This document shows, piece after piece, positions 11,023 to 31,634 of a DNA stretch of 64,000 nt. Each line of letters opens with the position of its first letter. Within the stretch, counting starts at the first letter, position 1. The notes below the pieces were generated by a model. The model had not been told where the DNA came from. It saw only the letters and a list, made by a program, of their open reading frames with translations, and searched no databases. The position numbers were made by a program, and so were the translations under genes. This DNA comes from Psettodes erumei. Its lineage: Eukaryota; Chordata; Actinopteri; Pleuronectiformes; Psettodidae. The stretch is taken from the NCBI GenBank assembly GCA_016785225.1, contig JAFBJZ010000881.1:270761-334760 (forward strand). Reading direction: 5' to 3'.

Positions 11023-12801
11023 AGCAGTCCAAAGTGTATGAAGGTAGCAGAAATGAATTCTGGATTTTATTCTATTTCATTTTATTGTTCACAGATGTAC
11101 TTTTCTAATGAAACAAATAAGGGGTGCAGGATGTCAGTCTTCACATGAAGGCGACTGGAGATGCTCGCATCTGCAGGACTGTATTGTGACACATCAGTGT
11201 AATTAAGTAATTAATTATTAATTAATTAATTAAATGCACATGGCTCCACACACTTAATGTTCAAAAGTGGTTCCTCAGTGATTCAGCATTTATCGATTAG
11301 ACTGTTATGGAAGCCCACTCGGTGTGAGCACTTAAGCCTGAGCTAATATTACTCTCTGCTGGTGGTGATAATGCAATTGTTTATTTTATCCCTGTTCGGT
11401 GTGTAAGGCGGTATGATGTAATATTTTAATAGCTATCTCTAGATAATACACTTTGCACAGTGAACAGGTGTTGGATGCAGTTAAAGGACCTGGGTTTGGG
11501 GTAAAGTGTATTGAGTGTAGGCTCTTGTGTGTTACAAGCAGCAAGGAAGTGGACACTGCCAGGGCTGTGTGATCAGAGTCGACGTCAAGCCTGAGTGCAG
11601 AAATAATCTTGCTGCAGCACTGACTTGTAATCTGGCTCTTGTGTAATCGGGGCAAACAGTAATCTGTATAATCTGGCAGCCTTGTTGGGGCAAAGACTCA
11701 CTCTCGACTCACTCTTGATCTCATGATCAAAAGTTGCTTTTTTTTGTAAAAGCAAACTTTCTTTAACTCTGAATTTGAGGTTCTGTGATGAGAGTGTGTT
11801 GACAGGGTTAATGTCTGCTCATGCATTAGTAGTAGCTTTGTTTTCACTTCATATCTGCTGGAGCTGAGTGAAAACTGGGTTGTGAACCTCATGCTGTGTT
11901 GATAGTAAGGTGTACAATGATTATCTTGTTTATATTGGCAGGTATGATTTAATGATTAAACTGATAACGATATATAAAACTCCTGCTACAGTCTGGTTTC
12001 AGTCATTAAAAACATGCAGTATTTCAGTGGTATGGGTTTGATGAACTACATTTCCAAAATGAATCCATTTAGGATTACCCACCCCCCACCCCCCAAATAT
12101 TTTTTGGGGCTTTGGACAGATCCTGATCCAAGAGGCTAAGGGTCATATCTCAAAACTTCTCATGAAAATCCGCCTTGTTTAAACCTTTGACACACAATTT
12201 ATTTTAGAATACCCAGTAGGTTTCCCTGGCACAAGAAGCAAAAGAATTTTCCCAACCCATAAAAGAGAATTTGTTCCTCCGGTTTGATGTGACAATTTCA
12301 GTCAGTCAGTAAATGATAAATGCACAATGAATGACAAAACACTTAATGTAAGGAAATCACCCCAATTATTAAAGCATGTGAACAATCCATAGATTCGACA
12401 GCAGCAGTGGAGGTGTGAGGTGGTTGAAGAACTAGTTTGTCCGGTCTATACACTTAACAAACATACATACACGTAACAGGCCTCCTGTCAAGATGACGCA
12501 TTATAACCCACTGTCTCGCCCTGGTTACCCACAATTCTACATAAGCATTTGCTGTTCAGGAAATGCATCATGATGTTGACACTGAAAAATCAACTTCCTC
12601 AAATTAGTTTGCTGCATCTCTTTGTCTCTTTGCTTTCCTTTGTATCTTTTGTTTGTAATTTACAGTATTCCATTTGCAGCAACGTTTTGCAATGAAAAAA
12701 ACATGTAATCACTCCCTGTCTCCCTCTAACCCCCCATTTGTCTATGTTTCTCTCTCTCTCGCTGCTTGTCATCTCCTACTTTCTTACTTTTCAGAGCCAT
12801 C

Positions 12802-21700
<8,899 letters not shown>

Positions 21701-22405
21701 ACGCAAAACTCCAGGCTCGTTCCCCCAGCACTTCCTTTTTTTTTTGCACCTTTGTTTATCGCACCTCCAATCCCTTAAGTGCCAAAACCAATGTTATCAC
21801 TGTAATCACGTTGAATGGCTGCCGCTATGCCTTGGTCTCGGTGCAGTGCACTAGACTTCATAAAATGGAATGCATCGCATCGGGAGTCAAATGACTTCCT
21901 CTTGTAACATCACAATCTTAACCGACAGAAGTGGTTTTAGTGGTCTGTTGCATCCAGTAGCTTGTCACCTTTACATGTTCAGCAAATACCAACAGAGGCT
22001 CTAATACGAATAGAAAAGAGGAAAGGAAGCCATTTTTAGACCGCTGGAGATATTACCCATTTGTCCCTCCTGTCTTTTGCTGCCATACACTTGTATTCAG
22101 AGGACACCATCATGCTTTCCTTTCTGTGTGTCTTAACGCTCCACAGTGTAGCTACGACATAGTATGTTTGATAGAAACAGTTTACTCCATTGCTACACTG
22201 GGTCCGCATGTATTGTGTTTTATCATTAGCATTGAATGTTGCACACTTATTTGGAGTAGCATGCTGCAATTTTTTGAAAAAGAAAAATCCTGTCCTGTGC
22301 TTGTGACTTTTGAAAGACAGTAGTATGCTCGTGTCGGATGTGTCAGCTCTTTATTAAATGCTCACGTGGCTGGCTTTTAAATAAAACTCCCAGGATATCA
22401 ATCAG
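21701..22405 (+). other. scinla: 3'UTR of the scinderin-like gene
   Basis: About 0.7 kb follow the TAA stop (21698-21700) to an AATAAA signal at 22380-22385. It contains no long open frame with coding character. Confidence 0.65.
22380..22385 (+). terminator. scinla: Poly(A) signal AATAAA for the scinderin-like gene
   Basis: Canonical AATAAA (in TTTTAAATAAAACTCC) about 680 bases after the stop, with cleavage expected near 22400. Confidence 0.65.
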
Positions 22406-22959
22406 CTGTGTTTCTTCCAATCTTTTGAGCGAACAAAGAAAAACAACTTGTGTATGAATTCGTAGAAGTCCAGAAAGAGCATTTGACTTGAAGTCATTTC
22501 ACAGGATGTCTGCTTGACATAGTGAGTAGCCTAAACCTGCTCATTGTTTTGAAGGCTCTTAATGAGAGACACTTCCATGAAACATCCTTCCAATCGTCGA
22601 CTGTTCTGTTTAAAATCTAAGTTTAATCGAGACAGTTGTTAAGAGTGAGACGACTCCTAGAGTTTCTGACTGGCCTACACTTTCTTCAGGATAATAATTG
22701 GAAAGCTACAGTAAAGAGACAGTCCGTTTTCCAAGAAAATTGTGCAAATAGGCTCTTTTAACCCAACTACCAGGTGTTTTCACCTGTGGTAATTAAAATA
22801 CGTGTACCTGTTATGATGGATGTGAGACTTACGTCCGTTTCAAATAATTTACTTATTGCAAAGCTACTTTTTTAAAAGACATTTATGTTGTCAGAGAACT
22901 CGAGACAGCAGAATAATGATGAATTCTGTTCTCTTTGCGCCAAACATCAAACGCCGCAG

Positions 22960-23415
22960 CCATGATTATTTGTGACGTGGAAGTGAGAGCAGACATCAAA
23001 GGACAGTGTGCCGCTGAGCGCCAAAACACTCGAAAAAAAACACACACACCCTCCGTTTAAATACCCGCAAACAGCGGCGCTACAGTAACCTGCATTACCG
23101 AGCCTGTATTGCAATGCGCCGGCGCTCCACAGACCCTTCCCTCGGTCTGGCGTCGCTGGCTGTTCGGGGGTAAAGCTGAGCGCTACTCAGTCATGTGATT
23201 TTTTTTTTTTTTCTTCTCCTCCTCCTCCTCTTCTCCTCCTTCCCCTCGAAGTTGAAAGGCAGGAGCAGAGCGGTAGAGGGGGGCCCTAGCTCGCCTTCCT
23301 GCCGGACGTGGATGCAGCGTTTTCTCGTGTCTCTTCCAACACATTTTCGTTCGGTTTTTGTTTCGTCGCCCGACGCCGTGAGATCTCAGCGCCGACCCCG
23401 ACCTCTGCTTTCGCG
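22960..23415 (+). promoter_or_regulatory. wls: wls promoter and 5'UTR (CpG-rich)
   Basis: Base composition shifts from A/T-rich to CpG-rich at about 22970 and stays so past exon 1. A TCF/LEF-type site ATCAAAG lies at 22995-23001 and a TATA-like TTTAAATA at 23056-23063, which would place the start near 23085. The 5'UTR has an upstream ATG at 23312 in another frame whose ORF overlaps the wls start. The exact start site is inferred. Confidence 0.55.
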
Positions 23416-24383
23416 ATGGCGGGGGCTATCATTGAGAACATGAGCACCAAAAAGTTGGTGATAGTGGGAGTTATTTTGCTTTTGTTCCAGGCGTTTGCCT
23501 TCATGGTTGGCGGCTTAATTGGTAAGTTTTTTTCCCATTCTTTATTTTTTCCACGTTTTTCTCCCCTTCCTTTCTAAATCGCGTATCTAGTTTTGTCTCC
23601 GCGCGCGCGCACGGTGAAATTTAAAGGCGTCTCCAAACGGTAGAAAAAAAAAACACAAAGTTTTTTTTTTTTTTTTTTGCTTTGCCTCCATATTAGCGTC
23701 GGTAAACGTCGTCGGGAGGGGAGACAATAGACGGTAACTTTTTTCTTTAGCTGTCTCCTATCTACCTGGGCTCGGGCGGACGAACAATGCGGCGCTTTCA
23801 GTCACTTTGCCACCGAAAAGCCGCCGGAGTTTGCACCTCGGCTAAATCACTGCTTTGTGCCCAGGTGTTCGCTGCCCGCGCGGCCGCGGCCGCTGCTTAT
23901 TTTCGGCTAAACGCGACACAGAGTCACCGTTCTTTTCGGGGCTAATCCCTAATTTTTCAACTCGGGAAGTACACCGAGCCTCTTGTGATTACACCCCCCC
24001 TTCCCCACTTCTTTCATCCCGACTCGAATGTTCTTGCCCCTCTTTCTATCCTCGCACCCCCCCCCCCCACGCACCCCCCTCCTCCCACATATAATGTCTG
24101 TCTGCTGTGTGGGGCCCCAGGCAGCATCTCTACCTTCCTTTCACTCCTTCCTCTCCCCCGTGTGTCTCTCTCTCACTCTCTTCTGCTCCCCAAATCCCTT
24201 TCGCCTTGCAGGCACCGCATTCATATGCCCCCCCCCATCCACTAGTTCTTTTTAATTTGCATTGAGACAGACGGTGGTGCACACACACACACACAAAAGA
24301 GCACACGGCTGTCAAAGTTGCATTTTGCCTTGAGGATTATATTAGAGTTGCTGTCAAGTTTCTTCAAATCCACCCACTCTCAC

Positions 24384-24428
<45 letters not shown>

Positions 24429-27400
24429 CAATAGAAGTTGGGTCCATGTGAAAGATGCCTATCTTCCTCTTGGGCTCGGTCTGTAAACCATTCACAGCCC
24501 CTAAACACCAGTCGAATCTCCCCCTATCCTTTGCAGTGTCTCTCTCTCTCTCTCTGCGTGGTTGGTGATAAATTAGCCTGTTTGGTTTCGCTCCCGGCCC
24601 GAGATGGTTTTAATGAAGCCGGATTCCTTTGTGCTTGCTCGGTGGCCGGGGGGCGGCGGGGGTAATTGAGTAGAAAGGGTTTTTTCTCCTTGTTTCCCCG
24701 ACAAACCCGGGAACACGGCATGGGGTCAGCGGGCTGAAGGGACGGCCATTATTCTGGACACGCTGCGCCGGAGACTGGAGGGGGCCGCCGTGCCGCTGGA
24801 TGCGCGGGGTCACTAGATAATTGAACTCCATGGGGAGCGGGAGGGGGGGGATAGCTGGGTTTTACCCAGCGCCCGTATTGTCTGTGTCACTGTGTGTGTG
24901 TTTTTATTTTGTTTTGTTTTCACGCAGCTGTAAAGACACTTGAGGGTCCCTTGAAGACGGCCCCCTGTTGGGTCTTTATGGCCGTGGATTGTGTGCAAAC
25001 CGCCGCCGGTGTCCGCCCCTCAGCTCTCTGTTACGAGTGAACAGATATGATTAGAGGGGCAGATGAGTTGCTTACTTTTCTAGTTTCCTAGCAGGTATGG
25101 TTAGCACACCTTTAGGAAACTAGGACATAGGCATTTCCTAAGGTATTTGTACAAATACCGTTGTTGTAGGGCTGCGGCTGCAACTGTTTTCATTATGGAT
25201 TATTTTTGGTGATTATTTGGTCAATGAATTCCTACTAAAATGTCTCAAAAGGCAAAAGGTGACCATCGCTATTACGTCTTGAAGTTGCTTGTTTTGTCCA
25301 TACAGCGGTTTTACTTTGTTTTATTTACTGTCACGCGGGGCGAAGAAGCTTAAACCGTCAAATGAATAACCAATTGATAATCAATTGGAAAGAAAACATA
25401 CAATAATTGCTAATCAGCGCATTTTTGCAAGAGCATCGAAGCGACTGATCCGCTGACGCTGCTTTTCCTTCTCATGTCCATGAATCGGACCTGGCAATAA
25501 ATTTTCACCGCAGTTTTTTTTTTTTTGCCCCCCAAAGTCACCTTCCCCCGACCGCCTTGTCCTCGTCAGATCCCCTCGCCTTTACGACGAGTTCAAACGT
25601 TCTCATGGTAATGAAGGCTCTCTTTCCCAAGCGCTACTCAGATCCCGTGAGTGAAGACTACAAACACACAGTCCTGTAAAGCTCGCGAATCTCAATGCGT
25701 AAACAGTGTAATTGGCGCCTGAGAGCTTTTGGGGAATTTTTTTTTTCCCCCCTCACCGTCGTTTCAGTGAAAGAGAGCGAGGGCCTCGCTACCAGGCATT
25801 TTCCAAACAGTGTTCAAACTAATTGCCGAAGTGTTTGGACTGGATTTGGCTCCAACCCAACCTGTTGACTGTTCCTAATGGTTGCTAAGATATTAATATT
25901 GTCCGTGCACAGTTTATTCCCCAGCGCTCAAGTTTTATTTATTGATTTTTTTTTTTCCATTCAAACTTTTTGTGTGATTTATTAGTTTGGGGGGGGGGTT
26001 TGGCTCGGCCGGACCTCGAAACGCTTTGCTGCAGTATTTCAAAGTGACACCGGGGCCTAACGTGTCTCTCTCTCTCTCTCTCTCTCCCGCTTTTGTGCTC
26101 GTCTCACCAGCTCCCAGCCCCACCACGGCGGTGCACTACCTGGCCTCCAAGTGCGTGGACACGGGCAAGCACCGGCAGGGCACCAGGTGGTTCATGCCCT
26201 GGGGCCCCGACAAGTGCGACAAGCTCCGCAACTTCGACGAGGCCATGGCCAAGAAGATCGAAGCCAACAACATCGTGTTCGCCGTCCACATCCCTCTGCC
26301 CAACAAGGAGATGAGCCCCTGGTTCCAGTTCATGCTGGTCATCCTGCAGTTCGACATCGCCTTTAAGATGTTCAACCAGATCGGTGAGAGTTGAGGCCGG
26401 ACCCAAAAAGGCGTTACTGCGCTACATTTTGACGTGGTCTGAGTTTTTTTTTTTCCCTCCCCACTTAGGTCAATATTTTGTCTGCGATTTCTTAGTTTCC
26501 CCCAATCTGAAGGCAAATATTTGCAGAGGCTCCGTGAGACCGGGCTCGCCGCCGAAATATTCACCGCCACGGTCGCTTCTAATCTCTCGCGTCATAAATT
26601 CGAGAGCAGAGCCGCTCACGCCGCGCCGGCGGCGCTGGTTGTGGCGTTTCTTCTATTACCTGGCCTTGCACAATGCCCCGTGTTCTTACTTCAGCTCGCC
26701 ACAGGTGGAAGATTGAGGAATACGCGTCGGTTTGTCGGCGATTGGATTTCTGTGACGCCGATAGGCCGCAAACGATGATGGATGCCCTGCTGTTTGTTCT
26801 CTGCAGCGGCGTTGACCCTCGGGTTTTTATACTTTATTCATTTATTTTTTGTAAATGGGCTTTGCCGGACTCCCCCGAGACAGGTATAAAGAGAGAGAGA
26901 GAGAGAGAGGTAATCTGGATCCATTTCATGGTCCGTCAACTCCGAGCAATGCAGTGTCCTATTATCCGGTCCTCGGCCCCGCGACCAAAAGCTTCTCATA
27001 CTTGGCCTGTGAGGTCATTCCGGTTTAGATTTCAGTTTTCAAAATGGGATTTTCCTCATGTTTGAAACCAGTTTACGTTTGCTGGATTCATCAGACTACT
27101 GTAATTGCGCATGCAAAAGACTTTAGCAATTCATTTGGTTTCTTCTGACGCCCGGGGACCGTACCCGTGTAAATTTAGCCTCTTGCGGAGCCGCAGGCTG
27201 TGTCAAATATCAGGTTGCTATTATCAGGCAGGAAACCCAGCGGGACCCATTCAGGGTCTCTACCCAGCGTTAAACAACACTGTTTTACCCACCGATACAA
27301 CAGCCCGAGAGCATCTGACTGTTAAAGTGGGATTAGAGGAATGGGAGGAGGAGGAGGAGGAGGAGGAGGAGGAGGAGGACGACTGGTGTCTTCCAGAAGA

Positions 27401-29899
27401 ATGGGCTTGGCACCGCGGCAGGGCGCTCAGCATCCTGAAAGAAGGGATTAGAGAGGGCGCTGAGAAAGTCTAATAATCGACTGGATGACCTCGGGGAAAC
27501 TGACGTTGTGACTTTCGGCGGCATCTTTTGCCTCAAGGCTGAATATAGCTACCGTACGCACGGTAATGCCAAGTTGAGCTTCGAAACAGCATCTGATGCT
27601 CCTCGGCAGGCGTCTGTAATCCACGGGAAAGTAATGGGTCATCGAAAGGCTGCAAAGAGCCAAAAAACTCCAAATTTTCAGAGTTTGTGGCGCAGTCCTG
27701 TTTTACCCAACCGTTCTGGACTTTCCCGTCTAAACGGTCATTTCAACATCGTTTGCTTGCTCACATTCTTGGCCTCAGAGAAGAGTGGGGGGGGGGGGGT
27801 AGGTTTGTTTACCGCCTGGCTGCCAGACGGACGAGTCGGTGACTCAGCCTGGACCTCCTGCCAGATGTTACAAAACTCACTTTGATTGTTCGGAGCTCTA
27901 CGAGACGAATGCGCGCAGACGGAGCTCACTTTGAAAACGCTTCATATTCTCACTTTTTTTGAACTCGACATCCAGCTTTTCATCCCCCCCCCCCCCCGTC
28001 TGTATCCCCCTGAGGCTAGAAAGAAAACAAATCGTTAAAGGATACCTTTATACCGTTGTATGTTAAGAGTATTTGAATTTGAGGATTTCTTTTTGATTTC
28101 TTTCGAGAACGCGACTAGCTCCTCGCCGATTTTTAAATAAGAGATCCGGCAGCACATCACGGGACCTTGAACTCAACCGCGACCCAGTCAAAATAAAAAA
28201 AAAATAAATAAATAAATAAAAAAATGCTCCTCTTTGGTTAAAAGTTCAAAATGCAAAACATTGTTGTCGTTTGCAGCAAAATAGATGCTTTATTTTGTCT
28301 GGCAACACCTTTGCACTTCTGCCTCCTCCAATATTACGGCTTGTGGTCATCGAAATAGTTTGATTGGACAACCCCCCACACACACACACACACACGCACA
28401 CCTGCAAAATGATTCAAATTTCATAAACCCAGACACAGAATTTAGATTCAGCTTAATGCAAACAAAACCCCAAGCCAACGGAGCCGTGTCTCTCACAATT
28501 ACCAAAATGGCGTCAGGTCGTCTGTCTCCGGTCCTGGACACCGGGCCGTCTCTTCCCCGGCTACCTTATCTGCGCGACAATGTTTGCCCCGGGAGAAGAG
28601 CTTCGCCCCTTATTAACCACTCCACCCAGCCCACTCCACCATGGCACCCGAGCATCCGCTGGCCGGGGTCCAGCAATAACACAGCTGTTGAGGAGGCTTA
28701 GTCGCCGTGGCGATGGCGGCCCGGACTGAAGTGGAATGTTTGCGTGAAGCGAGCCGGCGTTCGAGGGGCGTCCCGCTCCCGCCGAGGGGAAGGGCATTAC
28801 GCAGACAGTCGGCTGCCAGTTCTCATCTGGCTCCCTCTCTGCCCCCCGCCCACCGGCCTCCACTTTTTTTTTTTTTTTTTGCTTTCTTTCTCACAGCACA
28901 GGCCACTGGGTTTCTTTCTCTTCATTCCAGCTTGTTTCGTAACGGCACGCTGGAGGAGGGGGACCGGCTCGGCTTTGTAACGTGATCCGAAGGTGGTGTT
29001 TTTAATAGCTTTGCTTCGGAGGGTTTTGTTTGATTCGCCGGGGCTGGGCTGTGGGGGGGGGCACAGCTCGGGGTCTTTGTTGAACTTAATGTCAAGTAGG
29101 AGGTAACCTAGATGTGGGCCACCAGGGAGAGATCGCCGAGCGGGCACGGGCTGCGTTTACACGCAGATAAATAATCCTGGACGCCCCGACTGTCTCAGGC
29201 TCACGCCCGGCGACGACTTGACCTCGGGAAAACACACTTGGTTTAGAATAAACCAGCCAAAGCCGGTCTCCGCCTTCTGGATAGGCGGAACGAGCGTTAC
29301 CGCCAAACGTCCGGAGGGAACTGGTCGATCAGGGCTGCGGCCGGGAAGCTCTGATTCTCAAAGTTTCCAGTGGTGTAAAAAGTCCGTCCTCGCCTTGACC
29401 TCGCTGGCGTCTCGCTCGAAAAACCAGGCAGCACGTTTGACTGACGTGGGGAACGCCTCTACGTCAGGCGCAAGCGGTGTAGCCGCTTTGTTGCCCCTTG
29501 TAGTGAAAAGGCCGTGGCCGCCTGTCACCAGGAACTAATTTTATCCCTTCGCCGGGCTAATAACAACCGGCGGGGCCCGAGCAGTGACGAGGCGTGACCC
29601 ATAAAAAGAAACAGATGAAGGGGACGGTATTGTTCACAGAGGGTGTTTGTATTTTTTTCGCCCACCAAACGCTTGTGTCCCCCCCCCAGAGGACGGAGCG
29701 TTGGTCACCATTGACGTGGGCCTGGCCTACAGGGATGACACCGTCAGCGAGTGGACGGCGATGGCTCACTCTTTCGAACAGAGGAAACTCAGCTGCAACT
29801 TCACCACCGAAAAGGTGGGGAAACGCCGCTGCTTCGCCGTTTATTTGATCAATCTGGATGCTTTTTCATAGTATGTGTCCGTATTTGTATATTTATACA

Positions 29900-29942
<43 letters not shown>

Positions 29943-31594
29943 TCCCCCAGACCTTCGAGAATGAGGGACGTTACTACGAGTGTGACCTGCTGCCCTTCAT
30001 GGAGATCGGCAGCGTGGCCCACAAGTACTATCTCCTGAATATCCGCCTGCCCGTCAACGAGCGCAAGAAGATCAACGTGGGCATCGGAGAAATCAAGGAC
30101 ATCCGTTTCGTCGTAAGTCCCCTCCTTTAGCGGCGGCAGCGGCGAGCTCGCCGTTCGAGCCACGCGTTCTCGGCGTGTCCAAATGAGATGCGCAAACGGT
30201 CGATGTCGTCTCCCCTCCCCCAAGGGCATCCACCAGAACGGAGGCTTCACGAAAGTCTGGTTTGCCATGAAGACGTTCCTCACGCCCAGCATCCTCATCA
30301 TCATGATCTGGTACTGGAGGCGCATCACCCTCATGAGCAGACCCCCGGTGCTGCTGGAGAAGTAAGGCCGCATCCAGCGCGTTCCTCCTCCTTCTTGACA
30401 GTTAAATGTTTTTGCCTCCGCAATTTCAGTTGCTCGCGGCAACGTGACCAGGTAGAACCCCAGGTAGGACAAAAATCTGTTCATTTTGAAGGATCTACAG
30501 CGGCCCGCTCGGCGAAGACGCATTAACTATGGATGAAACTGACAAGTAGGTCATGCTAACTCTGGACCGCGTTGAACGGGGTTGGAAATCGCAGTGGGCA
30601 AACATCTGTTATAAACAAGGAGCCGCTTAGTTTCTGACTTCAAAAGAAACGGGCAGAAAAGGAGCGGCTTCTTGCCAGACTTGCAGCGTAAAAGGCAATC
30701 ACATTAAAGATTCAAAACCTGAGACGTTAGTTTCCAGTCCTCAAACAAACTTGGGGGAAATTCAAGCCGGCGAAGGCAAGCGCGTCAAAACGCAGGAAAA
30801 CACGCGGAGCGGAAAAGTGGAAGCCGTGCTCGGGAGCCCGGTGTTTGTCTAACCCCCCGCCGTGCTGCGGCGACGGATCCGCCCCAGGTAGCGCTCTGCG
30901 CCGCAGGAAGCGCCCGGCGAAGCGTGAAACGCGCTGCAAAGCCCGCGAGCCGGCGCTCAGGCGACACATGCTTGCGCACGCACATTTCGGGGGCCCCGCA
31001 CGCCAGCTCTCTCTCTCTCTCTCTCTCTCCTCTTCCCTCTTATCTTTTCCAGCTCGAGGCTCTTATTCCCAAATGGCCGGCGGGCTCTCAGGAAGTGCGA
31101 CTCGCACCCTATTTGTGGACGGCGGATGATTTTTTCATGCCGTAAAAGCTTCGCTCGTCCGCGGAGGTGTCAGAATGGCGAACCTCGGGCTTTCTGTAAA
31201 CTTGAGAGGACGGGCGTGAACCCGGGAGCCGGCTCACCCGACGGGAACTCAGACTTACTTAAAGTTAATGGTTGCGGCCGCGCGTTTTCTTGCTACGACA
31301 CGCAAAAACCCCTGGCAAAGGGGCGTGGGTGTTAGCAGGTTTTCATATCAAGCTCCTTTTTGTCTGTTTCCTGACACACACACACACACACACACACTCA
31401 CTCTGACACAGATAGATACCGCCCTCGGCTCTCCTGTATGTGGTTGGGAGGGACCAGGACACATTCCCCGCATACCTTCCCGACGCGGTTTCACTTTGTT
31501 GCTCGCCGTCCCGAGCAGGAATCGCTTCTCCTACCCACAGTCTGTTTGTACCCACACGCTTTTAAGGTGACCTTTTGCTTACTTACTCCCCCCC

Positions 31595-31634
<40 letters not shown>

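Larger units (their letters stand above)
23522..26110 (+). other. wls: wls intron 1
   Basis: The first 0.5 kb remains CpG-rich and includes NotI-like GCGGCCGCGGCCGC sequence at about 23880. A long (CA)n lies at 24387-24424, poly-pyrimidine tracts are frequent, and a dispersed repeat copy lies at 25170-25450. No coding exon is supported. Confidence 0.6.

Noticed and set aside
23308..23577. Possible N-terminal extension of Wls from 23308
   Set aside because: The in-frame upstream codon at 23308 is GTG, not ATG; the ATG at 23416 has a strong context and gives the known vertebrate N-terminus.
29849..30523. 224-codon open frame on the minus strand
   Set aside because: It overlaps wls exons 4 and 5 in antisense and is a shadow of their conserved coding frame; no start context or family match.
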